Both the position numbers and the translations under genes were made by a program. This document shows, in pieces, positions 54,664 to 64,000 of a stretch of 64,000 nt of DNA. The stretch's first letter is position 1. Each line of letters opens with the position of its first letter. Under the pieces are notes generated by a model. The model ran no database searches and was not told the DNA's origin. It was given only the letters and a program-made list of their open reading frames with translations. Source of the stretch: Sphingomonas sp. Leaf67 (GTDB taxonomy: Bacteria > Pseudomonadota > Alphaproteobacteria > Sphingomonadales > Sphingomonadaceae); NCBI RefSeq assembly GCF_001421965.1, contig NZ_LMLP01000012.1, positions 248,805 to 312,804 of the forward strand. Reading direction: 5' to 3'.

Positions 54664-56712
54664 ATGCTGATCGGGCTTATCGTCTGGGGACATGCGATCG
54701 CGGCGCTGCTGTTCGGCGCGCTAGCGTTCTGGACGGTTCGGCGCGGTGCGGCCGATACGGCGCTGCCGCGTGGGTGGCTGGCGCTGGCGCTGGGACTGAC
54801 CGCGCTGTGGAACTTGTCGGTGGCGGGGATCGGCGATGCGCAGGCGGTGTCGCACCTGTTCGCGGGCGCGCGCACGCTCGGCTGGCTGGTGCTGCTGATC
54901 GCCCTCCAGCGTCGCGCCAGTAGCGACGATGCGGGGCTGGGCCGTATCCTCGCCTACGGTGCCGTCGCGGCGGTCGATATAGCGCAGCTCGTACTCGACC
55001 TCGCCGCCGCGACCATGCCGGGGTCGCAGGCGGCGGCGATGATCGGTGCGGTATCGACGGTACTCGGCGCGCTGGCGGCGCTCGGCGCGCTGCTGTTGCT
55101 CCATGGCCTGTTCCCGGTGGCGGCATCGGCGGCGACGCGGATGGTGCTGGTCGCGGCCGGCGCGTTCTGGCTGATCGACGTCAATCTGTGCATCGCCGCC
55201 TATCTGGTCGGGCAGGCCCCGCCCGAACTGATCGCGGCGCGCGGCGTCGCCCTGGCGGCGATGGCGCTGCTGGTCGCACTGGCGCTGTCGCGACCGGGGA
55301 GTGGCGGTGTGCAGCTGTCGCGCGTCGCGACCTTCCACACCCTGTCGGTGCTGGGGCTAATGGCCTATTTCGCGGTGACGATCATGGCGACCAGCCTGAT
55401 CGCGGCGCTGGGCGGCGACCATGCCCGGATCGGCCAGACCGCGTTCGTGTTCGGATCGACCGTCGCGGTGCTGACCGCCGCCTCGTCGGGCTGGCTGCGG
55501 GCGTGGGTCAAGGTCAAGCTGGTCAAGCACCTCTTCACCCACCGCTACGACTATCGCTCCGAATGGACCCGCTTCACCGAGACGCTGGGCGAGCCCAAGG
55601 GTGGCGCGCCGCTCGACGAACGGCTGGTGAAGGCGGTGGCCGACCTGACCGACTCCCCGGCCGGCCTGTTGCTAGTCACCGAAGGCGGCGGGCTGGCGGT
55701 CGGCGCGTCATGGCGTTGGGAGGGCGACGCGCTGGGCACCGCCGCCGACAGCATGGCGCTGGCGGAGCATCTGCGCGTGACCGGCCGCATCCTCGAACTC
55801 GATCCGCTGCGCCAGCGGCTCGATGGCGCCGATGGCGCGGCGGTGCCGGCGGCGATGCTGGCGCATGGTGAAGCATGGGTGGTCGTGCCGTTGCCGCATC
55901 TGGGGCGGATGGCCGGTGCGATCCTGCTCGCGCGGCCGCTGCTCGCCCGCGCGCTCGACTGGGAGGATTTCGACCTGCTGCGCATCGCCGGGCGACAGGT
56001 GGCAAGCTATCTGGCCGAGGAACGCGCCCAGTCGGCACTGGCCGAGGCGCGTCGGTTCGAGGAGTTCAACCGCCGCTTCGCCTTCATCCTGCACGACGTG
56101 AAGAATATCGTCAGCCAGTTGAGCCTCGTCGCGCGCAACGCTGTGCGCCATGCCGACAATCCCGATTTCCGCGCCGACATGGTCGCGACGCTGAACGAAT
56201 CCGCCACGCGGATGAACGACCTGCTCGCCCGCTTGTCCGAACGCGAACCGGCGCGTGGCGAGGTGCTGCGCCCGGTTGCGCTGGCGAGCGTCGCGACCGG
56301 ATCGGTGGCGCGCTTCCGAACGCGGGGAGCGGTGGTGGTCGATGGGCCGGCGACACTCCATGCCTCGGCCGACCCGGCACGGTTGCAGCAGGTGATCGAC
56401 CATCTGGTCCACAACGCCCTCGATGCAGGCGGCAGCGATCCGGTCCGCATCGTGCTGGGCGATGCGGGCGACCGGGTGTGGGTCGAGGTGATCGACACCG
56501 GCATCGGCATGACCCGGCAGTTCATTCGCGACGAACTCTTCCGTCCGTTCGTCTCGTCGAAGCCGTCGGGCTTCGGCATCGGCGCGTTCGAAGCGCGCCA
56601 ACTCGCGGTCGCGATGGGCGGCCATATCGCTGTCGACAGCCAGCCGGGACGGGGGTCGCGCTTCCGCGTGACGCTGGCGGCGGCCGTCCCCATGCTGGAG
56701 CAAGCGGCATGA
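54664..56712 (+). CDS. prsK: XrtA/PEP-CTERM system histidine kinase PrsK
   Basis: A 682-residue membrane histidine kinase. About eight N-terminal membrane helices (1-270) are followed by a GAF-like region (about 290-440), a phosphoacceptor helix with His477 in ILHDVKNIVSQL, and the ATPase domain (LVHNALDAG, DTGIGM, GFGIGAFEA). This order is typical of PrsK, which pairs with the sigma-54 activator PrsR. Its stop overlaps the prsR start (ATGA). The inducing signal is unknown. Confidence 0.92.
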   Translation: MLIGLIVWGHAIAALLFGALAFWTVRRGAADTALPRGWLALALGLTALWNLSVAGIGDAQAVSHLFAGARTLGWLVLLIALQRRASSDDAGLGRILAYGAVAAVDIAQLVLDLAAATMPGSQAAAMIGAVSTVLGALAALGALLLLHGLFPVAASAATRMVLVAAGAFWLIDVNLCIAAYLVGQAPPELIAARGVALAAMALLVALALSRPGSGGVQLSRVATFHTLSVLGLMAYFAVTIMATSLIAALGGDHARIGQTAFVFGSTVAVLTAASSGWLRAWVKVKLVKHLFTHRYDYRSEWTRFTETLGEPKGGAPLDERLVKAVADLTDSPAGLLLVTEGGGLAVGASWRWEGDALGTAADSMALAEHLRVTGRILELDPLRQRLDGADGAAVPAAMLAHGEAWVVVPLPHLGRMAGAILLARPLLARALDWEDFDLLRIAGRQVASYLAEERAQSALAEARRFEEFNRRFAFILHDVKNIVSQLSLVARNAVRHADNPDFRADMVATLNESATRMNDLLARLSEREPARGEVLRPVALASVATGSVARFRTRGAVVVDGPATLHASADPARLQQVIDHLVHNALDAGGSDPVRIVLGDAGDRVWVEVIDTGIGMTRQFIRDELFRPFVSSKPSGFGIGAFEARQLAVAMGGHIAVDSQPGRGSRFRVTLAAAVPMLEQAA

Positions 56713-58064
56713 CGATACGCAAGTGCCTGTTGATCGTCGAGGACGATGCCGGGCTGCAACGCCAGTTGCGCTGGGCCTATGAAGGCTATGACATCGTCGT
56801 CGCGAGCGATCGCGATGCGGCGATCGCGGCGGTGCGTGCCGAGGAACCGCAGGTCGTGACGCTCGACCTCGGCCTGCCGCCCGATCCCGATGGCGTGACC
56901 GAAGGCTTTGCGACGATGGAGGCCATCCTCGCCATCAAGCCCGATACCAAGATCGTCGTCGCCAGCGGCCATGGCGACCGGGCGAGCGCGTTGCGTGCGA
57001 TCGATCTGGGTGCATGGGATTTCTATGCCAAGCCGATCGACATCGACGCGCTGGGGCTGATCGTCGCGCGCGCCTTCCACGTCCATGCGCTGGAGGCGGA
57101 GAACCGCCGGCTGGCCGACCGGATCGAGGGGCAGGCGGTGCTGGGCGGCATGATTACCGCCGCGCCGGAGATGCTGAAGGTCACCCGCACCATCGAACGG
57201 GTCGCCCCGGCCGATGTGTCGGTCATGCTGCTCGGCGCGTCGGGCACCGGCAAGGAGTTGCTGGCGCGCGGGGTGCACGACGCATCGCGGCGCAAGCGCG
57301 GCAATTTCATCGCCATCAACTGCGCCGCCATTCCCGAAACGCTGCTCGAAAGCGAACTGTTCGGGCATGAGAAGGGCGCGTTCACCGGCGCGGTAAAGAC
57401 CACCGAGGGCAAGATCGAACAGGCGGCGGGGGGCACGCTGTTCCTCGACGAGATCGGCGATGTGCCACTTCCTCTGCAGGTCAAGCTGCTGCGCTTCCTG
57501 CAGGAACGGGTGATCGAACGGATCGGCGGGCGCAAGGCGATCCCGGTCGACACGCGGATCGTGTGCGCGACGCATCAGGATATCGACGCGATGGTCGCCG
57601 ATGGCCGGTTCCGCGAGGACCTGTATTACCGGCTGGCCGAGATCGTGGTGCGCATCCCGTCGCTGTCGCAGCGGCCGGGCGATCCGGCGCTGCTGGCGCG
57701 GCATTTCCTCGACCGACATGCCGCGCAGATGGGGCTGGGACCGAAGCGTTTCGCCCCCGACGCGCTGGCGGCGATCGAGGCATGGGGCTGGCCGGGCAAT
57801 GTCCGCGAACTGGAAAACCGGGTGAAGCGCGCGGCGATCATGGCCGATGGCAAGGCGGTGACCGCCGCCGATCTCGATCTCGGCACCGCGCAGGCCCTGT
57901 CGGGACCGATCAACCTGAAGGCGGTGCGCGAGGCGGCGGACCGGTCGGCGATCCGGTCGGCGCTGGCACAGGCGCAGGGGAATATCTCGGGCACGGCGCG
58001 GCTGCTGGGGATCAGCCGCCCGACGCTCTATGATCTGATGAAAAGCTATGACCTGCAACCCTGA
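56709..58064 (+). CDS. prsR: Sigma-54-dependent response regulator PrsR
   Basis: A 451-residue activator. Receiver domain with phosphoacceptor Asp53 (TLDLGLPPD), an AAA+ domain with Walker A GASGTGKE at 176-183 and the sigma-54-contacting GAFTGA loop intact, and a Fis-type helix-turn-helix at the C-terminus (ISGTARLLGISRPTLYDLM). PrsR is predicted to switch on genes of the PEP-CTERM/exopolysaccharide system from sigma-54 promoters. It overlaps prsK by four bases and the TPR gene by 17. Confidence 0.94.
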   Translation: MTIRKCLLIVEDDAGLQRQLRWAYEGYDIVVASDRDAAIAAVRAEEPQVVTLDLGLPPDPDGVTEGFATMEAILAIKPDTKIVVASGHGDRASALRAIDLGAWDFYAKPIDIDALGLIVARAFHVHALEAENRRLADRIEGQAVLGGMITAAPEMLKVTRTIERVAPADVSVMLLGASGTGKELLARGVHDASRRKRGNFIAINCAAIPETLLESELFGHEKGAFTGAVKTTEGKIEQAAGGTLFLDEIGDVPLPLQVKLLRFLQERVIERIGGRKAIPVDTRIVCATHQDIDAMVADGRFREDLYYRLAEIVVRIPSLSQRPGDPALLARHFLDRHAAQMGLGPKRFAPDALAAIEAWGWPGNVRELENRVKRAAIMADGKAVTAADLDLGTAQALSGPINLKAVREAADRSAIRSALAQAQGNISGTARLLGISRPTLYDLMKSYDLQP

Positions 58065-60102
58065 TCGATCGGTCCGCGCGCTGCTCGGCATGGGCGGGCT
58101 GGCGATCGTGGCGGGAATGCTCGCCACGATCGGCGGCGTGCTGCCCGCGCGCGCCGATGCCGCCGACGCCCGGACCCGGCTGGCGCAGGCGCTGGCGCAA
58201 TATGGAGCCGGGCACTGGACGCAGGCGCGCGAAGCGGCGCAGGCGGCGACCGCCGCCGACCCGAAATGGGGACTGGCACAGGCAGTGCTGGCGCGCACCC
58301 ATCTGGTGCTGGGCGAGGGCGTCGCGGCACAGGGCGCGGTCGACCGCGCTATTGCGGCAGGCTTCGATCCCCAGCGCACCCATCAGCTGCGCGCCCATGC
58401 CCGGCTGCTACAGGGCGACGCGACCGGCGCGGTGACCGAGGCGGACGAGACTCCGGCGCGCTACCGCGGCTATGCCGACCGCATCCGTGCGCAGGCGGTC
58501 GCGGCGGGTGGCGACGTCGCTGGCGGACTGAACGCGCTGGAGGCGATCGTCGCGCGCGCACCACAGGACGCGGCTGCGTGGGTCGCGCTCGGGCAGATGC
58601 GGATGGGTGCGGGCGACATGGTCGGCGCAATCAATGCGGCCGCGGCGGCGGTCCGCGCCGAACCGTCGTCGCCCGACGCGCTGCGATTGCGCGCCGAAAC
58701 GGTGCGTGTCCAATATGGACTGGTCGCGGCACTGCCATGGTTCGAAGCGGCGCTGAAGCGCGATCCGTACGGCTATGACACGCTGATCGAATATGCCGCG
58801 ACGCTCGGCGATGCCGGGCGGGCGAGCGCGATGCTGGACGCGGTGCGGCGGGCGATGGCGGTGCGGCCGGGCAGTGCGCAGGGCTATTATCTGCAAGCGG
58901 TGCTGGCGGCGCGAGCCGGCGATTACGACACCGCGCGCAGCATCCTCGACAAGACCGGGCGCGGTGTCGCCGGGGTGCCGGGCGCATTGCTGCTGAGCGC
59001 CTCGATCGATCTGGCAAAGGGCAATGCGGGGCAGGCGGCGATCGCGCTGCGCGAACTGGTCGCGCGGCAGCCGACCAACGTCACCGCGCGCAAGCTGTTG
59101 GCGCTGGCGCTGCTCAAGAGCAATGCCGCACAGGACGCGCTCGATTATATCCGGCCGGCAGCGATGCGCGGCGATGCCGACAGCTACTCGCTGACGCTGG
59201 CGGCGCGGGCGATGGAGCGGCTGGGCGACCGGGCAAGCGCAGCGGTGATGCTCGATCGCGCCGCGTCGCCCGGACGCGGGCGCTCGGCCGCCTTTGCCCC
59301 CGACGAAGACCTTGCGATGCTGGCGGAGGATGCGCGGCTCACCCCCGGCGATCCGGCGGTGGCGGTTCCCTATATCCGGGCGCTGGCGGCGGCGGGGAAG
59401 AACGTCGAAGCGGTCGCGGCGGCGCAGCGGGTGACAGCCGCCAATCCCGGCGCGCCCGCCGCGCAACTGGTGCTGGGCGATACGCTGTCCGCCGCCGGCC
59501 GGATGGGCGAGGCGGCCGATGCCTATGCGCGCGCCGCCGCGACCCGGTTCGACGAAGCGACGATGCTGCGGCTGGTCGATGCCCGCGACCGCGCCGGACA
59601 GCGCCCGCAGGCCAGTGCAACGCTGTCGCTTTATCTGGCGCAGAACCCGGCCAGCGTCGACGCACTCCGGTTGGCGGCGCAATGGCAGGCGGCCGCCGGG
59701 GACGATGACGCGGCGATCGAAACGCTCGAACGGCTGCGCGCGCTGGTCGGGGACCGCGATGCGGCGGTGCTGGCGGAACTTGCCAACGCCTATGCCGGTG
59801 CCGGACAGGCGTGGATCGCGCAGGACTATGCCGCCGCCGCCTATCGGATCGCGCCGGCCAATCCGCTGGTGGCGGATGCGCTCGGCTGGGCCTTGTTCGC
59901 GAACGACAATATCGGTGCGGCGATCCCGGTAATGGCAAAGGCCGTTCAGATCGCACCGGCCCATGCCGGCATCCGCTGGCACATGGCACAGATCGCCGCC
60001 GCCGCCGGGGATCGCGCCGTCGCAGCGGCCAATGCGCGGGCGGCGCTGGCGGACAAGGGCTTTGCCGATCGCGCGGCGGCACAGGCGTTGATCGCGCCCT
60101 AG
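58048..60102 (+). CDS. prsT: TPR-repeat protein PrsT of the PEP-CTERM system
   Basis: A 684-residue protein with an N-terminal hydrophobic segment (about 12-35) that serves as a signal or anchor, then tetratricopeptide-type helical repeats over the rest (for example ALGWALFANDNIGAAIPVMAKAVQIAPAHAGIRW near the C-terminus). PrsT proteins accompany prsK-prsR and probably scaffold polysaccharide or surface-protein export in the periplasm. ATG 58048 lies inside prsR, so translation is coupled. Confidence 0.88.
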   Translation: MTCNPDRSVRALLGMGGLAIVAGMLATIGGVLPARADAADARTRLAQALAQYGAGHWTQAREAAQAATAADPKWGLAQAVLARTHLVLGEGVAAQGAVDRAIAAGFDPQRTHQLRAHARLLQGDATGAVTEADETPARYRGYADRIRAQAVAAGGDVAGGLNALEAIVARAPQDAAAWVALGQMRMGAGDMVGAINAAAAAVRAEPSSPDALRLRAETVRVQYGLVAALPWFEAALKRDPYGYDTLIEYAATLGDAGRASAMLDAVRRAMAVRPGSAQGYYLQAVLAARAGDYDTARSILDKTGRGVAGVPGALLLSASIDLAKGNAGQAAIALRELVARQPTNVTARKLLALALLKSNAAQDALDYIRPAAMRGDADSYSLTLAARAMERLGDRASAAVMLDRAASPGRGRSAAFAPDEDLAMLAEDARLTPGDPAVAVPYIRALAAAGKNVEAVAAAQRVTAANPGAPAAQLVLGDTLSAAGRMGEAADAYARAAATRFDEATMLRLVDARDRAGQRPQASATLSLYLAQNPASVDALRLAAQWQAAAGDDDAAIETLERLRALVGDRDAAVLAELANAYAGAGQAWIAQDYAAAAYRIAPANPLVADALGWALFANDNIGAAIPVMAKAVQIAPAHAGIRWHMAQIAAAAGDRAVAAANARAALADKGFADRAAAQALIAP

Positions 60103-60122
60103 TCGCTGGCTAGGGCGGCGAC

Positions 60123-60932
60123 ATGACCGATCCGCTCCTTCGCATCGCCGCCGCGCTCGAACGCCTGTCGCCACCGCCGCCGCCCGCCGCCGATCCGCTG
60201 GCGCATCGGGCCTATGGCTGGGACGGCGCAGTGCTGTCGGCAGCGCGGGGGTTCCGGCCGTTGCCGATCGACCGGCTGGTCGGGATCGAGGCGCAACGTA
60301 ACGCGCTGACCGCCAATCTCGACCGGCTTGCCAAGGGCGCGGCGGCGCATGACGTGCTGCTATGGGGTGCGCGCGGCACCGGCAAGTCGGCGCTGGTCAA
60401 GGCGGCGGTCGGGCAGGTGCAGGCGGACGGCGGCAATCTCGCGCTGGTGGAGGCATCGGCCGGGGCGCTGGCGAATCTACCCGCGCTGTTCGCGCTACTG
60501 GCCGACATGCCGCGCGCGTTCGTCGTGTTCGTTGACGATCTCGGCTTCGATACCCCCGCCGATGGCCGCGCGTTGCGATCGCTGCTGGAGGGTGGCGCGG
60601 AGGGGCGGCCGCCGAACGTCCGGCTGATCGTCACCGCCAACCGCCGTCATTTGGTCCCGCGCGACCTGAAGGAGCAGGATAGCGCCATCAACCCGCGCGA
60701 CGGCATCGACGATGCGCTGGCACTGGCCGACCGGTTCGGCCTGTCGCTCGGCTTCCACGTTGTCGACCAGGATCACTATGTCGCGATCGTCGAGCGTTAC
60801 TGCGATGCCTATTCCCTGCCGTTCGATGCGCAGGACGCGATCGGCTGGGCAACGAAGCGCGGCAGCCGGTCGGGGCGCGTGGCATGGCAGTATGTGACTG
60901 ATCTCGCCGGCCGCCACGGCAAGGTGGTTTAG
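60123..60932 (+). CDS. DUF815 family AAA-type ATPase
   Basis: A 269-residue P-loop ATPase. Walker A is GARGTGKS at 82-89; the Walker B-like strand is FVVFVDDLGF. The C-terminal third (HVVDQDHYVAIVERYCDAYSLPF) is typical of the DUF815 family, whose role is unknown. It starts 20 bases after prsT on the same strand, possibly at the end of that operon. Its stop TAG abuts a family A element. Confidence 0.88.
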   Translation: MTDPLLRIAAALERLSPPPPPAADPLAHRAYGWDGAVLSAARGFRPLPIDRLVGIEAQRNALTANLDRLAKGAAAHDVLLWGARGTGKSALVKAAVGQVQADGGNLALVEASAGALANLPALFALLADMPRAFVVFVDDLGFDTPADGRALRSLLEGGAEGRPPNVRLIVTANRRHLVPRDLKEQDSAINPRDGIDDALALADRFGLSLGFHVVDQDHYVAIVERYCDAYSLPFDAQDAIGWATKRGSRSGRVAWQYVTDLAGRHGKVV

Positions 60933-61166
60933 AAGAAGATTGGTTCACGCGAAGGCACGGAGACGCGAAGGGGTTTCGTCGGCGGCTTCTGCCGCCCTTC
61001 ATCACCAACGTTGGCTGAAAGCGAAGGCGCTGCCGCGCGGATGTCGTCTTCGCGTCTCCGCGCCTTCGCGCGAACCAATCTCTGCTGTCGGCGGACGCAT
61101 CGCTTGTGGCTGTCCCCCTCCATCAGCCTGCGGCTGGTCCCCCTCTCCGCGAAGCGGGGAGGGGCT
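60933..61166. repeat. Family A element, copy 4, and family E element
   Basis: The 234-base gap between convergent genes holds a family A element (60941-61078; arms TGGTTCACGCGAAGGC and GCCTTCGCGCGAACCA) and a family E element (61115-61168) with CTCCGCGAAGCGGGGAGG. As in copy 1, AGAAGAAGATT directly follows the TAG stop codon of the gene to the left. Confidence 0.85.
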
Positions 61167-62936
61167 TTACGCCTCCGCCATTTCCGCCAGCGCCAGCCAG
61201 CGCTCTTCCGCCGCGTCCTTTTCCGCCCGCGCCTTCTCGATCTGCGCGTTCAGCGCCGCGAAGCGCTTCGGGTCCTTGGTGTACAACGCCGGATCGGCCA
61301 GCAGCGCTTCGTCGCGTTCGATCGCCGCTTCCAGTTCCTCGATCCGCTTGGGCAGGATGTCGAGGTCGCGCTGGTCCTTGTAGCTCATCTTGGACGATTT
61401 CGGTTTGGCCGGCGCGGCCTCGACCGGCTTCGCCTTGGCCTTCGCCGCGCTCCGTTCACGCCGCTTGGCGACCCAGTCGGCATAGCCGCCCGGCACGACA
61501 TCGACATGGCCGCTGCCGTCCATTCCCAGCGTCACCGTCACCGTCCGGTCGAGAAAGTCGCGATCGTGGCTGACGATCAGCACGGTCCCGGCATAGTCGC
61601 CGATCACCTCCTGCAACAGGTCCAGCGTCTCCAGGTCGAGATCGTTGGTCGGTTCGTCGAGCACCAGCAGGTTCGACGGCCGCGCGAATTCGCGGGCGAG
61701 CAGCAGCCGCGACCGCTCGCCGCCCGACAGCGTGCCGATCCGCGCCTCGGCGATCGACGGATCGAACAGAAACTCCTTCAGATAGCCATGGACGTGCTTC
61801 TTCGACCCGTTGACCTCGATCCAGTCGCCGCCGTCCGCCAGCACGTCGCGCACCCGCTTTTCCGGGGCCATCAGCTTGCGCTGCTGGTCGATCACGATGC
61901 CGTCGAGCGTCTGCGCGCGCATGATCTTGCCCGAATCGGGGTCGAGGTCGCCGGTCAGCAGCCGCAGCAACGTCGTCTTGCCGGCACCGTTACCACCGAC
62001 GATGCCGATCCGGTCGCCACGCCGGACGCGCAACGAAAAGTCCTTCAGCACCGTGCGGTCGCCGAACGCCTTGGTCACATGTTCGGCGTCGATCACCACC
62101 TTGGTCTTGGTATCGTCGGCCTCTACTGCCAATTTGGCGGTGCCCTGCGGCCCCTGCATCGCTGCGCGCTGCGCCCGCAATTCGTGGAGCTTTTCGAGCC
62201 GGCCCATGTTGCGCTTGCGCCGTGCGGTGACGCCGCGGTGGAGCCAGTGTTCCTCGATCTTCAGCTTCGCGTCGAGCCGCTGCGCCGCGCGTTCCTCTTC
62301 GGCGGCGGCCTGTTCCATCCACGCCTCGAACCCGCCGAACCCGATCTCGGCGCGGCGGATACCGCCGCGATCCAGCCAAAGCGTCGATTTGGTCAGCCGC
62401 GTCAGGAAGGCGCGGTCGTGGCTGATGACGATGAACGCGCCGTTGAAGCGGTTCAGCCATTCCTCCAGCCATTCGATCGCCGACAGGTCGAGATGGTTGG
62501 TCGGTTCGTCGAGCAGCAGCACGTCGGGATTCTCGGCCAGCGCGCGCGCGATCGCCGCCCGCCGTCGCTCGCCGCCCGATGCGGTCGCCGCCTCGCGGTT
62601 CAGGTCGATGCCGAGCTGGTCGGCGATGGCATCGACCTCGTGCTCGGCCGGGGCACGCGGTCCGCGCAGGGCGAAGTCCCGCAGTGTCGCATAGCCATCG
62701 ACCTGCGGGTCCTGTTCCAGCAGCACGACATGCGTACCCGGCACGATCGTCCGCCGGCCCTCATCGGCATCGACCGCGCCGGCAATCAGCTTCAACAGCG
62801 TCGTCTTGCCCGCGCCGTTGCGCCCGATCAGCGCCAGCCGGTCGCGTGTGCCGACATGGATGTCGAGCCCGCGAAACAGCCAGCCATTGCCCTGGATCAA
62901 TCCAAGGCCCTCATAGGACAATATCGGTGCAGCCAT
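61167..62936 (-). CDS. ABC-F family ATPase
   Basis: A 589-residue soluble protein with two ABC ATPase domains joined by a basic linker and no membrane part. Walker A motifs are GRNGAGKT (38-45) and GGNGAGKT (near 315); signatures ASGGERRR and LSGGERSR are present. The C-terminal extension is a coiled coil (about 510-585), as in the Uup-like group. ABC-F proteins bind ribosomes; some relieve stalls or protect from antibiotics. Start at ATG 62936. Confidence 0.92.
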   Translation of the reverse strand: MAAPILSYEGLGLIQGNGWLFRGLDIHVGTRDRLALIGRNGAGKTTLLKLIAGAVDADEGRRTIVPGTHVVLLEQDPQVDGYATLRDFALRGPRAPAEHEVDAIADQLGIDLNREAATASGGERRRAAIARALAENPDVLLLDEPTNHLDLSAIEWLEEWLNRFNGAFIVISHDRAFLTRLTKSTLWLDRGGIRRAEIGFGGFEAWMEQAAAEEERAAQRLDAKLKIEEHWLHRGVTARRKRNMGRLEKLHELRAQRAAMQGPQGTAKLAVEADDTKTKVVIDAEHVTKAFGDRTVLKDFSLRVRRGDRIGIVGGNGAGKTTLLRLLTGDLDPDSGKIMRAQTLDGIVIDQQRKLMAPEKRVRDVLADGGDWIEVNGSKKHVHGYLKEFLFDPSIAEARIGTLSGGERSRLLLAREFARPSNLLVLDEPTNDLDLETLDLLQEVIGDYAGTVLIVSHDRDFLDRTVTVTLGMDGSGHVDVVPGGYADWVAKRRERSAAKAKAKPVEAAPAKPKSSKMSYKDQRDLDILPKRIEELEAAIERDEALLADPALYTKDPKRFAALNAQIEKARAEKDAAEERWLALAEMAEA

Positions 62937-63022
62937 GTGTGGCAGGTAAGCCGCAGTTGCGAACGAAGCAAGTTACGCCAGCCTGTCTGCCCTATTCACG
63001 GGCTGTTCAAGGCGTGGCCCCT

Positions 63023-63337
63023 ATGCCACGCCTGATGGTGATGGTCGTTCGGTTCCTTGCCCTGGGATTGCTGGCGGTGTCGGGTGTCGCGCAGGCGACG
63101 GTCGACCAGCGGCTGCGCGATCACCGCGCGGCACAGGCTGCCCGCGAAGAGGGGCGCATCCTGCCGATGCGCGAGATCGAACGCCGGGTCGTGCCGCAGA
63201 TGCGCGGCGCGCAATATCTCGGCTTCGACTATGATCCGGCGACCGGCATTTACACGCTCAAATTCCTGCGCGATGGCGCGGTGATCTGGGTCGATGTCGA
63301 TGCCCGTACCGGTCAAATCACCGGCCGTAGTCGTTGA
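63023..63337 (+). CDS. Small PepSY-like secreted protein
   Basis: A 104-residue protein with a signal peptide (hydrophobic core about 8-20, cut near AQA). The mature part has a single PepSY-like domain (LPMREIERRVVPQMRGAQYLGFDYDPATGIYTLKFLRDGAVIWVDVDARTG). Small PepSY proteins often sit beside a two-component system and modulate it. It precedes the response regulator gene by 23 bases. ATG 63023 is used; ATG 63035 is in frame. Confidence 0.8.
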   Translation: MPRLMVMVVRFLALGLLAVSGVAQATVDQRLRDHRAAQAAREEGRILPMREIERRVVPQMRGAQYLGFDYDPATGIYTLKFLRDGAVIWVDVDARTGQITGRSR

Positions 63338-63360
63338 ATCAAAAAGGGGAGAGAAGCCGA

Positions 63361-64000
63361 TGCGCGTCCTGATCGTCGAGGACGAACCCAATCTCGGCCG
63401 CCAGCTGCGTACCACGCTGGAGGGTGCGGGCTATGCCGTCGACCTCGCCACCGATGGCGAAGAGGGGCATTTTCTCGGCTCGACCGAGACCTATGACGCG
63501 ATTATCCTCGACCTCGGCCTGCCCGAGATCGACGGGCTGACCGTGCTCGATCGCTGGCGAAAGGAAGGCCGCAGCGCGCCGGTGCTGGTGCTGACCGCGC
63601 GCGACAGCTGGTCGGACAAGGTCGCAGGGCTGGACGCGGGGGCCGACGATTACGTCGCCAAGCCGTTCCAGACCGAGGAACTGATCGCCCGGCTGCGCGC
63701 GCTGATCCGGCGCGCGTCGGGTAATGCGTCGGCCGAACTGACGGCGGGCGATATCCGGCTCGACACCCGTTCGGGCAAGGTCACGCGCGCCGGCGAACCG
63801 GTGAAGCTGACCGCGCAGGAATATAAGTTGTTGTCCTACCTGCTCCATCACAAGGGCAAGGTGGTCAGCCGCACCGAATTGATCGAGCATATCTACGATC
63901 AGGATTTCGACCGTGATTCGAACACGATCGAAGTGTTCGTGACGCGTATCCGCAAGAAGCTGGGCGCCGACGTCATCACGACGATCCGCGGGCTCGGCTA
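63361..64000 (+). CDS. OmpR/PhoB family response regulator (cut by window end)
   Basis: The first 213 residues of a DNA-binding response regulator. Receiver domain with phosphoacceptor Asp51 (IILDLGLPEIDG) and Lys in VAKPF; the winged-helix output domain begins near 125 and includes ELIEHIYDQDFDRDSNTIEVFVTRIRKKLG. The frame is open at the window edge; only the last few residues are missing. A GGGGAGAG ribosome site precedes ATG 63361. Gene order with the PepSY protein suggests a histidine kinase follows, as in FeuP/FeuQ-type systems. Confidence 0.93.

Overview
The window is a GC-rich (roughly two-thirds G+C) chromosomal segment of an alphaproteobacterium, most likely a sphingomonad (Sphingomonas or a close relative). 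That placement is inferred from gene content: a DivK-type regulator beside a DUF3572 gene, the ileS-lspA-DUF3035 order, DUF1489 and DUF2007 proteins, a TorF-type porin, the XrtA/PEP-CTERM-associated prsK-prsR-prsT module, and several families of palindromic intergenic repeats of the kind common in this group. No rRNA, tRNA, insertion sequence, CRISPR array or intact prophage was recognised.

Layout. 1-6 kb: membrane diguanylate cyclase, small ORFs, exported MsrA, DUF1489, MgtE, cyclophilin, LysR regulator. 6-12 kb: a CDC48/VCP-type double AAA ATPase, then a four-gene run (phospholipid-methyltransferase-like enzyme, type III polyketide synthase, second methyltransferase, FAD oxidoreductase) that looks like a small secondary-metabolite pathway, convergent with a sulfite-oxidase-type molybdoenzyme and its cytochrome b. 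13-19 kb: flavin reductase, TSUP transporter, HdeA-like protein, RlmN, exported IalB-like protein, histidine phosphatase, outer-membrane barrel. 19-28 kb: dnaN, sppA, GNAT, TRIC-type channel, DUF1275, divK/DUF3572/HAD, RidA, TorF porin. 28-38 kb, mostly minus strand: thyA-folA-dipeptidase-ribF, ileS-lspA-DUF3035, and glnK-amtB behind a good sigma-54 promoter. 38-47 kb: tldD, an orphan lower-GC gene, an ABC ATPase, dinB, TPP riboswitch-thiC, then a patch with a 57-aa protein, a hairpin cluster, yefM-yoeB and an HTH gene whose 3' end is tandemly duplicated. 47-64 kb: exported proteins, ung, YjdM-like protein, S41 protease, manC, an exopolysaccharide sugar transferase with prsK-prsR-prsT, DUF815 ATPase, ABC-F ATPase, PepSY-like protein and the start of an OmpR-type regulator cut by the window end.

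The most unusual observation is a 55-residue in-frame insertion in isoleucyl-tRNA synthetase that contains a palindromic repeat resembling those found between genes. Next are a 140-170 bp palindromic element in four copies, two of which begin exactly at the TAG stop codon of the gene before them; the type III polyketide synthase operon; a strong intrinsic terminator with no recognised gene upstream of it on its strand; and the hairpin-rich accessory patch near 45.6 kb.
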